The notes under the pieces: generated by a model
The model's database searches: none
What the model saw: only the letters and a program-made list of their open reading frames with translations
Told to the model about the DNA's origin: nothing
Translations under genes and position numbers: made by a program
DNA from: Bradyrhizobium sp. 186
GTDB taxonomy: Bacteria > Pseudomonadota > Alphaproteobacteria > Rhizobiales > Xanthobacteraceae
Reading direction: 5' to 3'
Assembly: GCF_023101685.1 (NCBI RefSeq)
Contig: NZ_CP082164.1
Coordinates: forward strand, 7,316,001-7,380,000
Length of the DNA: 64,000 bases
Shown: positions 18,010 to 28,779 of the stretch, piece by piece
Numbering within the stretch: the stretch's first letter is position 1
Layout of the letters: the number at the start of each line of letters is the position of its first letter

Positions 18010-18425
18010 GTCCCCTCCGGCTGAGATTCGAGCGGCCTGGCACAGTATCGCCGCGACATGGCATGCGACGCAAGCGACCTGATGCCGGGCGCGGAGTGCC
18101 CATTTCGCAATCGGCGGATATGGTCAATCAAATTGCTCCTCCCACGCGCACCGCTCGGTTAGGCGATCGTCCCCCCGGAGAGCGGCCCAGGCGCCGCCGG
18201 CAAGCCCCGTCCGCCCGCCAGGCATTTCGCACGCCAAAAGTCGAATGTCCGGTGTGCGCGGCGCTCCCTACACTATCGGGTGAGCAATGCTGCACAGCGG
18301 TGCAAGTTGGCGCGTTCCTTGCTGGAATGGCGCTTGCACGGGTCGAGAACTCTGGGCAACATGGATCGATCAGCCACGCCGAACAATCAAAAAATCACGG
18401 CGCGGCAGAGTGGAGAGGGTCAAGA
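18010..18425. other. Divergent intergenic region before the ABC-GGT block
   Basis: About 415 bases separate the minus-strand DUF6489 gene from the plus-strand binding-protein gene. The open frame of the latter extends back to 18063, but the sequence is not conserved-looking and lacks a ribosome site. The region probably holds the promoter of the transport block, including a possible sigma-54 site. Confidence 0.5.
18307..18323 (+). promoter_or_regulatory. Candidate sigma-54 promoter
   Basis: TTGGCGCGTTCCTTGCT fits the -24/-12 pattern (TGGCAC...TTGCW) with correct spacing and one mismatch in the -24 element. It lies about 100 bases before the start of the binding-protein gene. One near match in GC-rich DNA is weak evidence. 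Confidence 0.35.
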
Positions 18426-20021
18426 ATGTCAGTCGGTCGTAGTCTGTTGGCGGCAACGTTTGCCGGTATGCTTGCGTTGACGGTTTCGCCGGCGTCGAGC
18501 CAGACGCTGCGCTATGCCAACCAGGGTGACCTGAAGTCGCTCGACCCCTACTCGCTGAACGAGTCCACTACCCACGCCCATCTCGGCCATGTCTATCAAG
18601 GCCTCACCGCGCGCGACAAGGATCTCAAGATCATTCCGGCGCTGGCGGAGAGCTGGGAAACTCCGGAGCCGACCCGCTGGCGCTTTCATTTGCGCAAGGG
18701 CGTGAAGTTCCACAACGGCGACCCCTTCACTGCGGACGACGTCGTATTCTCCGCCGACCGTGTCCGCAACAAGAACTCCAATATGCAGACCCGCCTCGCG
18801 GCCAACGTCAAGGTCGTCAAGGTCGACGACTACACCGTCGATTTCATCCTGCCCTCGCCCAATCCCATCCTCCATTCGGCATGGGACGTCTGGTACATCA
18901 TGGACAAGAAATGGGCGGAGGAGAACAAGGCAGTCGAGCCGACGCCGGTGTCCGCGACGTCGCCGAGCTACGCCTCGCTGCACGAGAATGGTACCGGTCC
19001 CTTCATCATCGAGAGCCATCAGCCCGGCGTGAAGACCGTGTTCAAGGTCAACCCCAATTACTGGGGCAAGATGGAAGGTAACCTGAAGGAGATCATCTTC
19101 ACCCCGATCGCCTCCGACGCGACCCGCGTCGCCGCGCTGCTCTCGGGCGAGGTCGACGTCATCGAGCCGGTGCCGATCCAGGATATCGCTCGCGTCGATT
19201 CGAGCTCGAATGCCCAGGTGCTGAAGGCGCCAGAGCTGCGCACCATCTTCATCGGCTTCGACACGGTTCGCGACGAGCTGCTCTACTCCAACATCAAGGG
19301 CAAGAATCCGTTCAAGGACGTCAAGGTCCGCGAGGCCTTCTACAAGGCGATCGACATCGAACTGATCAAGTCGCGCGTGATGCGCGGGTTGTCGACGCCG
19401 TCGGCGTTGATGATCGCGCCGGAGCTGTTCGCACTGTCCAAGGACTTTACGCGGCCAAAATTCGATCCTGATGGCGCCAAGAAGCTCCTGACCGAGGCTG
19501 GTTATCCCGATGGCTTCGAGGTCACAATGGATTGTCCGAACGATCGCTACGTCAACGATGCTGCGATCTGCCAGGCCGTCGTCGGCATGCTTGCCCGCAT
19601 CGGCGTCAAGATCAATCTGCTGGCGCAGCCCAAGGCGCAGTACTTCGCCAAGGTGCTGAAGCAAGGCGGCTACCAGACCTCGTTCTTCATGCTGGGCTGG
19701 ACGCCGAGCACGATGGATTCCCACAACGTACTCAATGACATCATGGGGTGCCGCGACGATGCGAAATCCTCGCGAGGCGAGGCCAATCTCGGCGGCTATT
19801 GCAACAAGGAATTCGACGCCATCACCGACAAGGTGCTGGTCGAAACCGACACCACCAAACGCAATCAGCTGATCAAACAGGCCTACGAAATCAGCATCAA
19901 GGACTGGGCCTACATTCCGCTGCACCAGCAGGCGCTGGCCTGGGGCGTATCGAAAAAGGTCAACCTGCCGCAGCGCGCCGACAATCTGGTCATGTTCCAC
20001 TGGGCGACCAAGAAGGAATAG
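18426..20021 (+). CDS. ABC importer substrate-binding protein (family 5), system 1
   Basis: The 531-residue protein is a periplasmic oligopeptide/nickel-type (SBP_bac_5) binding protein. It has a Sec signal (MSVGRSLLAATFAGMLALT...ASS), then LRYANQGDLKSLDPYSLNES, the family signature WRFHLRKGVKFHNGDPFTADDV near residue 80, and NGTGPFIIESHQPGV. I used the ATG directly before the signal sequence rather than the far-upstream open frame. The gene heads a five-gene importer operon and is followed by a terminator-like hairpin. The ligand is probably a peptide or similar compound. Confidence 0.9.
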   Translation: MSVGRSLLAATFAGMLALTVSPASSQTLRYANQGDLKSLDPYSLNESTTHAHLGHVYQGLTARDKDLKIIPALAESWETPEPTRWRFHLRKGVKFHNGDPFTADDVVFSADRVRNKNSNMQTRLAANVKVVKVDDYTVDFILPSPNPILHSAWDVWYIMDKKWAEENKAVEPTPVSATSPSYASLHENGTGPFIIESHQPGVKTVFKVNPNYWGKMEGNLKEIIFTPIASDATRVAALLSGEVDVIEPVPIQDIARVDSSSNAQVLKAPELRTIFIGFDTVRDELLYSNIKGKNPFKDVKVREAFYKAIDIELIKSRVMRGLSTPSALMIAPELFALSKDFTRPKFDPDGAKKLLTEAGYPDGFEVTMDCPNDRYVNDAAICQAVVGMLARIGVKINLLAQPKAQYFAKVLKQGGYQTSFFMLGWTPSTMDSHNVLNDIMGCRDDAKSSRGEANLGGYCNKEFDAITDKVLVETDTTKRNQLIKQAYEISIKDWAYIPLHQQALAWGVSKKVNLPQRADNLVMFHWATKKE

Positions 20022-20035
20022 CGTCAGTTGAACAC

Positions 20036-20077
20036 AAGGTCCCGGCAGCGTCACGCTTCCGGGACCTTTCCTTTTCC
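20036..20077 (+). terminator. Intra-operon terminator/attenuator after binding protein
   Basis: The arms AAGGTCCCGG and CCGGGACCTT with a 13-base loop are followed by TCCTTTTCC. It falls between the binding-protein gene and the first permease, where partial termination commonly raises the ratio of binding protein to membrane components. Confidence 0.7.
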
Positions 20078-20125
20078 GGCTGACAAAGACGTCGGCCAGA
20101 CGCACACTCAAGGAAAGTGGAAGGC

Positions 20126-21106
20126 ATGCTCGCTTTCACTCTTCGCCGCGCCGTTCAGGCCATCGGCGTCATGTTCGCCGTCGGCATCATCGCGTTCTCG
20201 ATGTTCCGATTCGCCGGCGACCCCGTCAACCAAATCGTCTCGATCGACACGTCGGCGGCCGAACGCGAGGCCGTGCGCAAGTCGCTCGGCCTCGACGATC
20301 CCGTGCCGGTGCAATTCGTGCGCTATTTCGGCAATGCCGCGCAGTTCAAGTTCGGTGTCTCCTACCAGTTTCGCCAGCCAGTATCGGCGCTGTTGACGGA
20401 GCGTATGCCCGCGACGCTGGAACTTGCGATCTGCGCGACCGTATTTGCAATGGTGCTCGGCATCCTGATGGGCGTCTATTCGGCACTCAAGCGCGACACC
20501 GTGCTGGCCAAATTATTCCAGGCGATTTCGCTGATCGGCATTTCGCTGCCGACGTTCCTGATCGGCATCCTCCTGATCTATCTGTTCGCGGTGACATTGG
20601 GCTGGTTGCCCTCGTTCGGCCGTGGCGAGGTGGTCAGGCTCGGCTGGTGGACGACGGGGCTGCTCACGCTGTCGGGACTGAAGGCATTGATCATGCCCTC
20701 GATCACGCTCGGCCTGTTCCAGATGACCCTGATCATGCGGCTGGTGCGCGCGGAGATGCTGGAAGTGCTGCGAACCGACTATATCCGCTTCGCCCGCGCC
20801 CGCGGGCTGACCACCCGCGCCATCCATTTCGGCCACGCGCTGAAGAACACGCTCATTCCCGTGATCACGGTGGCCGGATTGCAGTTTGGCTCGGTTATTG
20901 CCTTTTCGATCATCACCGAAACCGTGTTCCAGTGGCCGGGCATGGGACTTCTGTTTGTCCAGGCCGTGCAAAACGTCGATATCCCGATTATGGCCGCCTA
21001 CCTGCTGATGGTCTCGCTGATCTTCGTAACCATCAATCTGGTGGTCGACATCCTCTACACCGTGGTCGATCCGCGCCTGCGCGCGACCGTCGGCCGCGCC
21101 ACATAA
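20126..21106 (+). CDS. ABC importer permease (DppB-like), system 1
   Basis: The 326-residue inner-membrane protein is the DppB/OppB-type permease. It begins MLAFTLRRAVQAIGVMFAVG and has five or six hydrophobic segments and the family EAA-like loop: LEVLRTDYIRFARARGLTTRAIHFGHALKNTLIPVIT. The start ATG is preceded by AGGAAAG at eight bases; an in-frame GTG three codons earlier is less likely. Its partner permease follows after ten bases. Confidence 0.93.
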   Translation: MLAFTLRRAVQAIGVMFAVGIIAFSMFRFAGDPVNQIVSIDTSAAEREAVRKSLGLDDPVPVQFVRYFGNAAQFKFGVSYQFRQPVSALLTERMPATLELAICATVFAMVLGILMGVYSALKRDTVLAKLFQAISLIGISLPTFLIGILLIYLFAVTLGWLPSFGRGEVVRLGWWTTGLLTLSGLKALIMPSITLGLFQMTLIMRLVRAEMLEVLRTDYIRFARARGLTTRAIHFGHALKNTLIPVITVAGLQFGSVIAFSIITETVFQWPGMGLLFVQAVQNVDIPIMAAYLLMVSLIFVTINLVVDILYTVVDPRLRATVGRAT

Positions 21107-21116
21107 GGCAACCTGC

Positions 21117-22088
21117 ATGTCCGACGCAGTCGCCTCCAATTCCCCCGAGCAGAGCACGCAGCCGACGCATGCCGCCCGCAGCTGGCTCAGCCGCGCGCTC
21201 GACAGCGACATCTTCTATTCGTTCCGCCGCTCCAAGCTCACCATGGTCGCGGCCGCCATCACGATTTTGTTCTTCCTGCTCGCGATCTTTGCCTCCTGGC
21301 TTGCGGTGCAGAACCCGTTCGATCCGGCGCAACTCCAATTGATGAATTCGCGGATTTCGCCGCTGTGGACCGCCGACGGCCAGAGCCCGTTCCTGCTCGG
21401 CACCGATGAGCAGGGCCGCGACGTGTTCTCCGCCATCCTTTACGGCATGCGTATCTCGCTCGCCGTCGGCGTGGCCGGCGTGATCTTCGCCGGCGCGCTC
21501 GGCATCGCGCTCGGCCTGATCGCGGGCTATTTCGGCGGCGCGGTCGACGGCGTCATCATGCGGATCGCCGACGTCCAACTCACCTTCCCCGCCATCCTGA
21601 TCGCGCTGCTGGTCAATGGCATCGCAAAATCGATCCTCGGCAACCGGCTCGATGCCACCAGCATGCTGGTGGTGCTGGTGATCTCGATCGGCCTGAGTTT
21701 CTGGGTCGGGTATGCCCGGACGGTGCGCGGGTCCGTGATGGTCGAGAAGAACAAGGACTACGTCGCCGCCGCGCAGTTGATCGGCCTGCCCGCGCCAAAG
21801 ATCATGCTGCGGCATGTGCTGCCGAACACGATGGGCCCGATCCTGGTCATCGCCACCATCAACCTCGCGCTTGCCATCATCACCGAGGCGACGCTGTCCT
21901 TCCTCGGCGTCGGCCTGCCCGACACCATGCCCTCGCTCGGCACGCTGATCCGGATCGGCAACAACTATTTGTTCGCCGGCGAGTGGTGGATTGTCGCCTT
22001 CCCCGGCATCGCGCTGGCCGGCCTGATCCTGTCCATCAACCTGCTCGGCGACTGGCTGCGCGACGCGCTCAACCCAAAGCTCCGATGA
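21117..22088 (+). CDS. ABC importer permease (DppC-like), system 1
   Basis: The 323-residue protein is the DppC/OppC-type permease: an N-terminal cytoplasmic tail, a first membrane segment (TMVAAAITILFFLLAIFA), the family motif FLLGTDEQGRDVFSAILYG, and the EAA loop VEKNKDYVAAAQLIGLPAPKIMLRHVLPNTMGP. Its stop overlaps the start of the first ATPase gene (ATGA). Confidence 0.93.
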   Translation: MSDAVASNSPEQSTQPTHAARSWLSRALDSDIFYSFRRSKLTMVAAAITILFFLLAIFASWLAVQNPFDPAQLQLMNSRISPLWTADGQSPFLLGTDEQGRDVFSAILYGMRISLAVGVAGVIFAGALGIALGLIAGYFGGAVDGVIMRIADVQLTFPAILIALLVNGIAKSILGNRLDATSMLVVLVISIGLSFWVGYARTVRGSVMVEKNKDYVAAAQLIGLPAPKIMLRHVLPNTMGPILVIATINLALAIITEATLSFLGVGLPDTMPSLGTLIRIGNNYLFAGEWWIVAFPGIALAGLILSINLLGDWLRDALNPKLR

Positions 22089-23071
22089 CCGTTCCCGTCC
22101 TCTCCGTGCGCAATCTTCAGGTCGAGTTCGCCTCCCGCCGCGGCACGCTGCGCGCGATCGACGACGTTTCCTTCGACATCGCCAAGGGCGAGGTGCTGGG
22201 CGTGGTCGGCGAATCCGGCGCCGGCAAATCCATCACCGGGCTCTCGGTGATCGGCCTGATCGATCCCCCCGGGCGCATTGCGGGCGGCGAGATCCGCCTG
22301 TCCGGCCTGCGCATCGACAATCTGCCGCCGGAAGAGATGCGCCGCGTCCGCGGCAAGCGCATCGGGATGATCTTCCAGGATCCCCTCACCTCGCTCAATC
22401 CGCTGTATCGGGTCGGCGACCAGATCACCGAGACGATCAGAACCCATCTGAACCTGTCCGAAACCGCCGCGCGCCGCCGCGCCATCGACCTGCTCGCCGA
22501 GGTCGGAATCCCCGCGCCGGAAAAGCGCATCGATGGCTATCCGCACGAATTCTCCGGCGGCATGCGCCAGCGCGTGGTCATTGCGCTGGCGATCTGCGCC
22601 GAGCCCGAGCTGATCATCGCGGACGAACCGACCACCGCGCTCGACGTCTCGGTGCAGGCGCAGATCATCTCGCTGATCAAGCGGCTCGGACGCGACCACG
22701 GCACCGCCGTGATGCTGGTGACCCACGACATGGGCGTCATCGCGGAGACCTCCGACCGCGTCGCAGTGATGTATGCCGGCCGCGTCGCCGAGATCGGCCC
22801 GGTGCAGGACGTGGTCAGGAATCCGCTACACCCCTATGCCAAGGGTCTGATGGGCGCGATTCCGACGCTTGCGGGCGAGGACAAGCGGCTGGTGCAGATC
22901 CCCGGCTCGATGCCACGCTTGTCGGCGATCCCGCGCGGCTGCTCGTTCAATCCGCGCTGCGCATTCGCGTTCGATCGCTGCCGTGTCGAACGGCCGGAGC
23001 CGCTGCCGCGCGGCGCGCAATCCGTCGCCTGCCATCTCTACGACAGCGTGCCGACGGAGAGCGCGGCATGA
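22085..23071 (+). CDS. ABC importer ATP-binding protein (DppD-like), system 1
   Basis: The 328-residue ATPase has Walker A GESGAGKS, signature FSGGMRQR, Walker B LIIADEPT and the switch His in LVTHDMGV. The C-terminal oligopeptide-transporter domain has Cys residues in RGCSFNPRCAFAFDRC, a pattern that in some relatives binds an iron-sulphur cluster. It overlaps both neighbouring genes by four bases. Confidence 0.94.
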   Translation: MTVPVLSVRNLQVEFASRRGTLRAIDDVSFDIAKGEVLGVVGESGAGKSITGLSVIGLIDPPGRIAGGEIRLSGLRIDNLPPEEMRRVRGKRIGMIFQDPLTSLNPLYRVGDQITETIRTHLNLSETAARRRAIDLLAEVGIPAPEKRIDGYPHEFSGGMRQRVVIALAICAEPELIIADEPTTALDVSVQAQIISLIKRLGRDHGTAVMLVTHDMGVIAETSDRVAVMYAGRVAEIGPVQDVVRNPLHPYAKGLMGAIPTLAGEDKRLVQIPGSMPRLSAIPRGCSFNPRCAFAFDRCRVERPEPLPRGAQSVACHLYDSVPTESAA

Positions 23072-24057
23072 GCGCGCCCTTCGTCGAAGCCAAAAATCTG
23101 CGCCGCGTGTTCGACGTCTCGAAACCCTGGCTCAACCGCGTGCTCGAAGGCGGGCACCTCGAATATCTGAAGGCCGTCGACGGCGTCACCTTCGACATCA
23201 GGAAGGGCGAGACCTTCGCGCTGGTCGGCGAGTCCGGCTCGGGCAAGACCACAGCGGCACGGATGGTCGTCGGCCTGCTGCCGCCGAGCTCCGGCAGCGT
23301 CTTGATCGACGGCGTCTCGATGACCGATCCGCGGCAGGCAGCGGCACGCCGAAAACTGCGCCGCCGCATCCAGATGATCTTTCAGGATCCCTATGCGAGC
23401 CTGAATCCGCGCTTCCGGGTCGACGCCATCATCTCCGAGCCGATCCGCGCCTTCGACCTGATCCAAGGCGAACGCGACATCCAGGCGCGCGTCGGGGAGC
23501 TTCTCAGCCTCGTGGGCCTTCATCCGGACGACCGGCTGAAATATCCGCACGAATTCTCCGGCGGCCAGCGCCAGCGCATCGCGATCGCGCGGGCGCTCGC
23601 CTCCGACGCCGAGTTCATCGTCTGCGACGAGCCGACCTCGGCGCTCGACGTCTCCGTCCAGGCGCAGATCCTGAACCTGATGCGCGACCTCCAAGACAAG
23701 TTCGGCCTGACCTACATGTTCATCAGCCACAACCTCGCCGTGGTCCGCCACATGGCGAGCCGCGTCGGCGTGATGTATCTCGGCCGCATCGTCGAGATCG
23801 CGGAAGGACGCGAGCTGTTCGCCCGCCCCCGCATGCCCTACACCAAGATGCTGCTAGGGGCCGTGCCTGATCTCGCGATGAGCGGCCGCCAGCGCATTCC
23901 GGTCAAGGGCGAGATCCCGAATCCGATCAATCCGCCCCCCGGCTGCGCCTTCAACCCGCGCTGCCCGCTGGCGTTCGATCTCTGCCGCAGGGAAGCCCCG
24001 GAACTGATCGACGGCGTCGCCTGCCACGCGGTTAACACCGCGCCGGTACCGGCGTGA
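23068..24057 (+). CDS. ABC importer ATP-binding protein (DppF-like), system 1
   Basis: The 329-residue ATPase has Walker A GESGSGKTT, signature FSGGQRQR, Walker B FIVCDEPT and the switch His in FISHNLAV. The C-terminal PGCAFNPRCPLAFDLC motif is the oligopeptide-transporter signature. It completes the first importer (binding protein, two permeases, two ATPases). Confidence 0.94.
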   Translation: MSAPFVEAKNLRRVFDVSKPWLNRVLEGGHLEYLKAVDGVTFDIRKGETFALVGESGSGKTTAARMVVGLLPPSSGSVLIDGVSMTDPRQAAARRKLRRRIQMIFQDPYASLNPRFRVDAIISEPIRAFDLIQGERDIQARVGELLSLVGLHPDDRLKYPHEFSGGQRQRIAIARALASDAEFIVCDEPTSALDVSVQAQILNLMRDLQDKFGLTYMFISHNLAVVRHMASRVGVMYLGRIVEIAEGRELFARPRMPYTKMLLGAVPDLAMSGRQRIPVKGEIPNPINPPPGCAFNPRCPLAFDLCRREAPELIDGVACHAVNTAPVPA

Positions 24058-24144
24058 CGCGCGCGTGCCATGCGGCCCACGCATTGGCGACACGGCATTG
24101 CCTGTGATCAATTGCGCGCGCCGTAAATGAGGTAGCGAAGTCCC

Positions 24145-25949
24145 ATGGCCAGCAATGTCAATCCCGATCCCTTCACGACGAGGCCCGAGATCGAGGGCAC
24201 GTTCGGAGTCGTCGCAACGACTCACTGGATCGCAACCGCCGTCGGCATGGCCATTCTGGAAAAAGGCGGCAATGCCTTCGATGCCGGCGTCGCCACCGCC
24301 TTCACGCTCCAGGTGGTCGAGCCGCATCTGAACGGACCGGGCGGCGACGTGCCAATCATCGTGCATGACGTCAAGCGCGGCCGTACCGAGGTGATCTGCG
24401 GCCAGGGCCCGGCACCCGCGCGCGCGACCATCGCGCATTACAAGAGCGAAGGTCTCGACATGGTGCCCGGCACCGGCCTGCTCGCGGCTTGCGTTCCCGG
24501 CACGTTCGAGTCCTGGATGATGCTGTTGCGCGACTACGGCACGCTGCGGCTGCGCAACGTGCTGGAGCCCGCCATCTCCTACGCGCGCGACGGCTACCCG
24601 CTGGTCGAGCGCGCCTGCGCTACCATCCAGATCGTGGAGCAATTGTTCCGCAAACACTGGCCGACCTCAGCCGCAGTTTACCTGCCGAACGGCGAAGTCC
24701 CGACGCCCGGTACGCTCTTCACCAACAAGACGCTTGCCGCGACCTACGCTCGTATCCTGAGCGAAGCCGAAAGTGGCGGCGGAGGCCGTGACGCCGAGAT
24801 CGAGCGCGCGCGAAAGGCCTGGTCGCAAGGTTTCGTGGCGGAAGCTATCGACAAGTTCTGCCGCACCCAGGAGGTGATGGACGTCAGCGGCTCGCCGCAT
24901 CGCGGCGTACTGTCGGCCGATGACATGGCGCGCTGGCAGCCGACGATCAGGCGCCGCTCATGTATGATTACGGCCGCTACACCGTCTGCAAGGCCGGCGT
25001 CTGGAGCCAGGGCCCGGTAACGCTGCAACAGCTCGCGCTGTTGAAGGGTTTTGCGCTCGACGGGCTCGACCCGACCGGACCTGAATTCATCCATCTCCAG
25101 ATCGAATGCGCCAAGCTCGCCTTTGCCGACCGCGAAAAGTTCTACGGCGACCCCAAGTTCAACGAGATCCCGATCGCGACGCTGTTGTCGGATGCCTATA
25201 ATGACGAGCGCCGCAAGCTCGTCACCGACAAGGCCTCGCTCGACTTCCGGCCCGGCTCGATCGAGGGCTTCGGCGGCATGGTGAAGCTCCGCCGCGCCGA
25301 AGGTAGCCGTGAAGCGGTCGGCGCGCTCGGCGCCGGCGAGCCGACCGTAGGACGCTTCGGCGAAGTGCGCGGCGACACCGTGCATTTCGACATCATCGAC
25401 AAGGCCGGCAATATGGTGTCCTCGACGCCGTCGGGCGGCTGGCTGCAATCCTCGCCGGTGATTCCGGAACTCGGCCTCTGCCTCGGCAGCCGCGCGCAGA
25501 TGTTCTGGCTGGAGGAAGACCATCCCGCGGCGCTGGCGCCGGGCAAGCGGCCGCGCACGACGCTGTCGCCCACCATGGCGCTGCGCGACGGCGAGCCGTA
25601 TCTGGCCTGGGGCTCGCCGGGCGGCGACCAGCAGGACCAGTGGATCACCCAGTTCTTCCTGCGGCACGTCCATTGCAACCTCAATCTCCAGGAGGCGATC
25701 GACGCGCCGGCCTGGCACTCCGAACATTTCCCGATCTCGTTCTGGCCGCGCACCGCGCGCCCGGGCGTGCTCGTGGTCGAGAACCGCGTGCCGAAGGCGA
25801 CCATCGAGAATTTGCGCGAGCGCGGGCATATCGTCGAGATCGGCCCCGACTGGTCGGAAGGCCGCCTCACCGCAGCCTCGCGCGTCGGCCCGCGCCGCCG
25901 CGCTGCCGCCAACCCGCGCGGCATGCAAGGCTACGCCGCAGGGCGCTGA
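24145..25949 (+). pseudogene. ggt: Gamma-glutamyltransferase family gene, frameshifted
   Basis: Two overlapping frames together encode a complete gamma-glutamyltransferase/acylase-type Ntn hydrolase of about 601 residues. The first runs from MASNVNPDPF through FGVVATTHWIATAVGMAILEKGGNAFDAG and GPGGDVPII, the large-subunit hallmarks. It loses the family reading near 24947-24950 in DMARWQPTI. The second frame resumes with MYDYGRYTVCKAGVWSQGP and holds the candidate catalytic Thr in GDTVHFDIIDKAGNMVS. The reading CCGACGATCAGGCGCCG would restore the frame with one extra G (ATCGAGGCG), so a single-base deletion is the simplest cause. It may be a real inactivation or a sequencing error. Family members cleave gamma-glutamyl amides such as glutathione. 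The location between two peptide importers fits such a role. Confidence 0.85.
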
Positions 25950-25959
25950 CAGGAAGCAT

Positions 25960-26666
25960 ATGACTTGGTCGATCATCGCGCGCGATCCTGCCACCGGCCA
26001 GTTCGGCATCGCCGTTGCGACGCGCTTCTTTGCGGTCGGCGCGCGCGTTCCCTTCATTGCGGCTGGCCTCGGCGCCATCGCGACGCAGGCGTTCGTCAAT
26101 CCCTATTACGGCATCGACGGCATCAAACTGCTGCGTGAGGGCCTGAACGCGCACGACGTGCTCGCCGCCCTGCTCGCGACCGATGACGGCAGCGAAAGCC
26201 GGCAAGTCCATATCATGGACGCTAGTGGCGAGATCGCCGCGCACACGGGGCGCGACTGCACCGAATGGTGCGGGCACATTGCGGGCAGCGGCTTCTCCAT
26301 CGCCGGGAACATGCTCGCGGGCGCGGACGTGCTCGACGAGACGGCAAAGACCTATCTCGCCAATGACAGCCTGCCCTTTCCGCGTCGCCTGCTCGCGGCC
26401 ATGCGTGCAGGCGAAGCCGCCGGGGGCGACAAGCGCGGCAAGCAATCCGCAGCACTTCTGATCCACGGCGAGGAGGAATGGCCGGCGCTGGATCTGCGCG
26501 CCGACGATCATCCCGATCCGCTGGGCGAGCTCGAACGGCTCGAGCAAGTCAGCCACGAGCTCTGGGTGCATTTTCGCGATTCGCTGCCGACGCGGCGGAA
26601 CCCCGCCGGCAACACCGATCGCAACGTCATCGACGCCAGCATCGCTGCGGCGCGTGCAAGGCAATC

Positions 26667-26670
<4 letters not shown>
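25960..26670 (+). CDS. DUF1028 domain protein
   Basis: The 236-residue protein belongs to the DUF1028 family, which has an Ntn-hydrolase-like fold. It opens MTWSIIARDPATGQFGIAVATRFFAVGARVPF and continues GAIATQAFVNPYYGIDGIKLL, the family signature. The start follows AGGAAG closely, 10 bases after the ggt stop, and the stop overlaps the next ATPase start by four bases, so it belongs to the operon. Activity is not established; linkage to gamma-glutamyltransferase and peptide importers suggests amide or peptide processing (inference). Confidence 0.88.
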
Positions 26671-27655
<985 letters not shown>

Positions 27656-27656
<1 letters not shown>

Positions 27657-28756
27657 TGGCGCTTCTCGAGGTGGAAGGCCTGGTCAAGCATTTCGTCGCA
27701 GGGCGCTCGCTGTTCGGAAGGGCGCTGGCGCATGTCAAGGCAGTCGATGGCGTCTCCTTCTCGCTCGAGCCCGGCAAGACGCTAGCGCTGGTCGGCGAAT
27801 CCGGCTGCGGCAAATCCACCGTCAGCCGCCTGGTGCTGCGGCTGATCGAGCCGGATGCGGGCACGGTTCGCTTCGACGGCCGCGATCTCCTCTCCCTCGA
27901 TGCCGACGCGCTGCGCGCCTTCCGCCGCGAGGCGCAGATCATCTTCCAGGACCCCTACGCCTCACTTAACCCGCGCATGACCGTTGGCCAGATCCTGACC
28001 GAGCCGCTGGCGCTGCACGATCTCGTGCCAGCAGCGCGGCGGCGCGAACGCGTCGAGGAGCTGCTGCGGCTGGTTGGGCTGGAGCCGCCGCTGGCGCGCC
28101 GCTATCCGCATGAATTCTCCGGCGGCCAACGCCAGCGCATCGCCATTGCCCGCGCGCTCGCGGTTGAGCCGAAGCTGATCATCTGCGACGAGCCGGTCTC
28201 GGCGCTCGACGTCTCGATCCGCTCGCAGATCCTGAACCTGCTGCGCGAGCTTCAGGACCGGCTCGGTCTTGCCTACATTTTCGTCTCGCACGATCTGGCC
28301 GTGGTCAAGCACATCGCCGACCACGTCGCGGTGATGAATCTCGGCCAGATCGTCGAGACAGCGGAGGCGGACGCGCTGTTCGCCGCGCCACGCCACCCCT
28401 ATAGTCGGGCGCTGCTGTCCGCGATCCCCGTGCCTAAACCGCGGGCAAAGAGCAGCCGGATTGTGCTCCAGGGAGAAATCCCCAGCGCGCTCAACCCGCC
28501 GCCCGGATGCCGCTTCCACACCCGCTGCCCCTATGTGGTCGAACGCTGCCGCAGCGAAATGCCAGAGCTCCTGCCGGATGGCATCGGACGTGCAACGGCC
28601 TGCCACCGAACGTCGGAACTGCCGTCGTCCGAGGCGATCGTCCCAACGGACGGCGGCTTCTCGCCGGTTCTTGAAAAATTGGTCGCCGCCTTCAGCGGCG
28701 GCTCGGAAGCAGTACGCGGCAGCGGGGTTAGTTCATTGGGAACAGACCCGGCATAG
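27656..28756 (+). CDS. ABC importer ATP-binding protein (DppF-like), system 2
   Basis: The 366-residue ATPase has Walker A GESGCGKST, signature FSGGQRQR, Walker B LIICDEPV and switch His in FVSHDLAV, plus PPGCRFHTRCPYVVERC. It overlaps the preceding gene by one base (TAATG). About 35 residues beyond the usual C-terminus are low in conservation. Confidence 0.93.
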
Positions 28757-28779
28757 CCGTAAAACAGAGGTTGAGAGCG

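Noticed and set aside
18429..20111. 560-codon minus-strand frame opposite the first binding protein
   Set aside because: Antisense shadow of a clear SBP_bac_5 gene with signal peptide and motifs.
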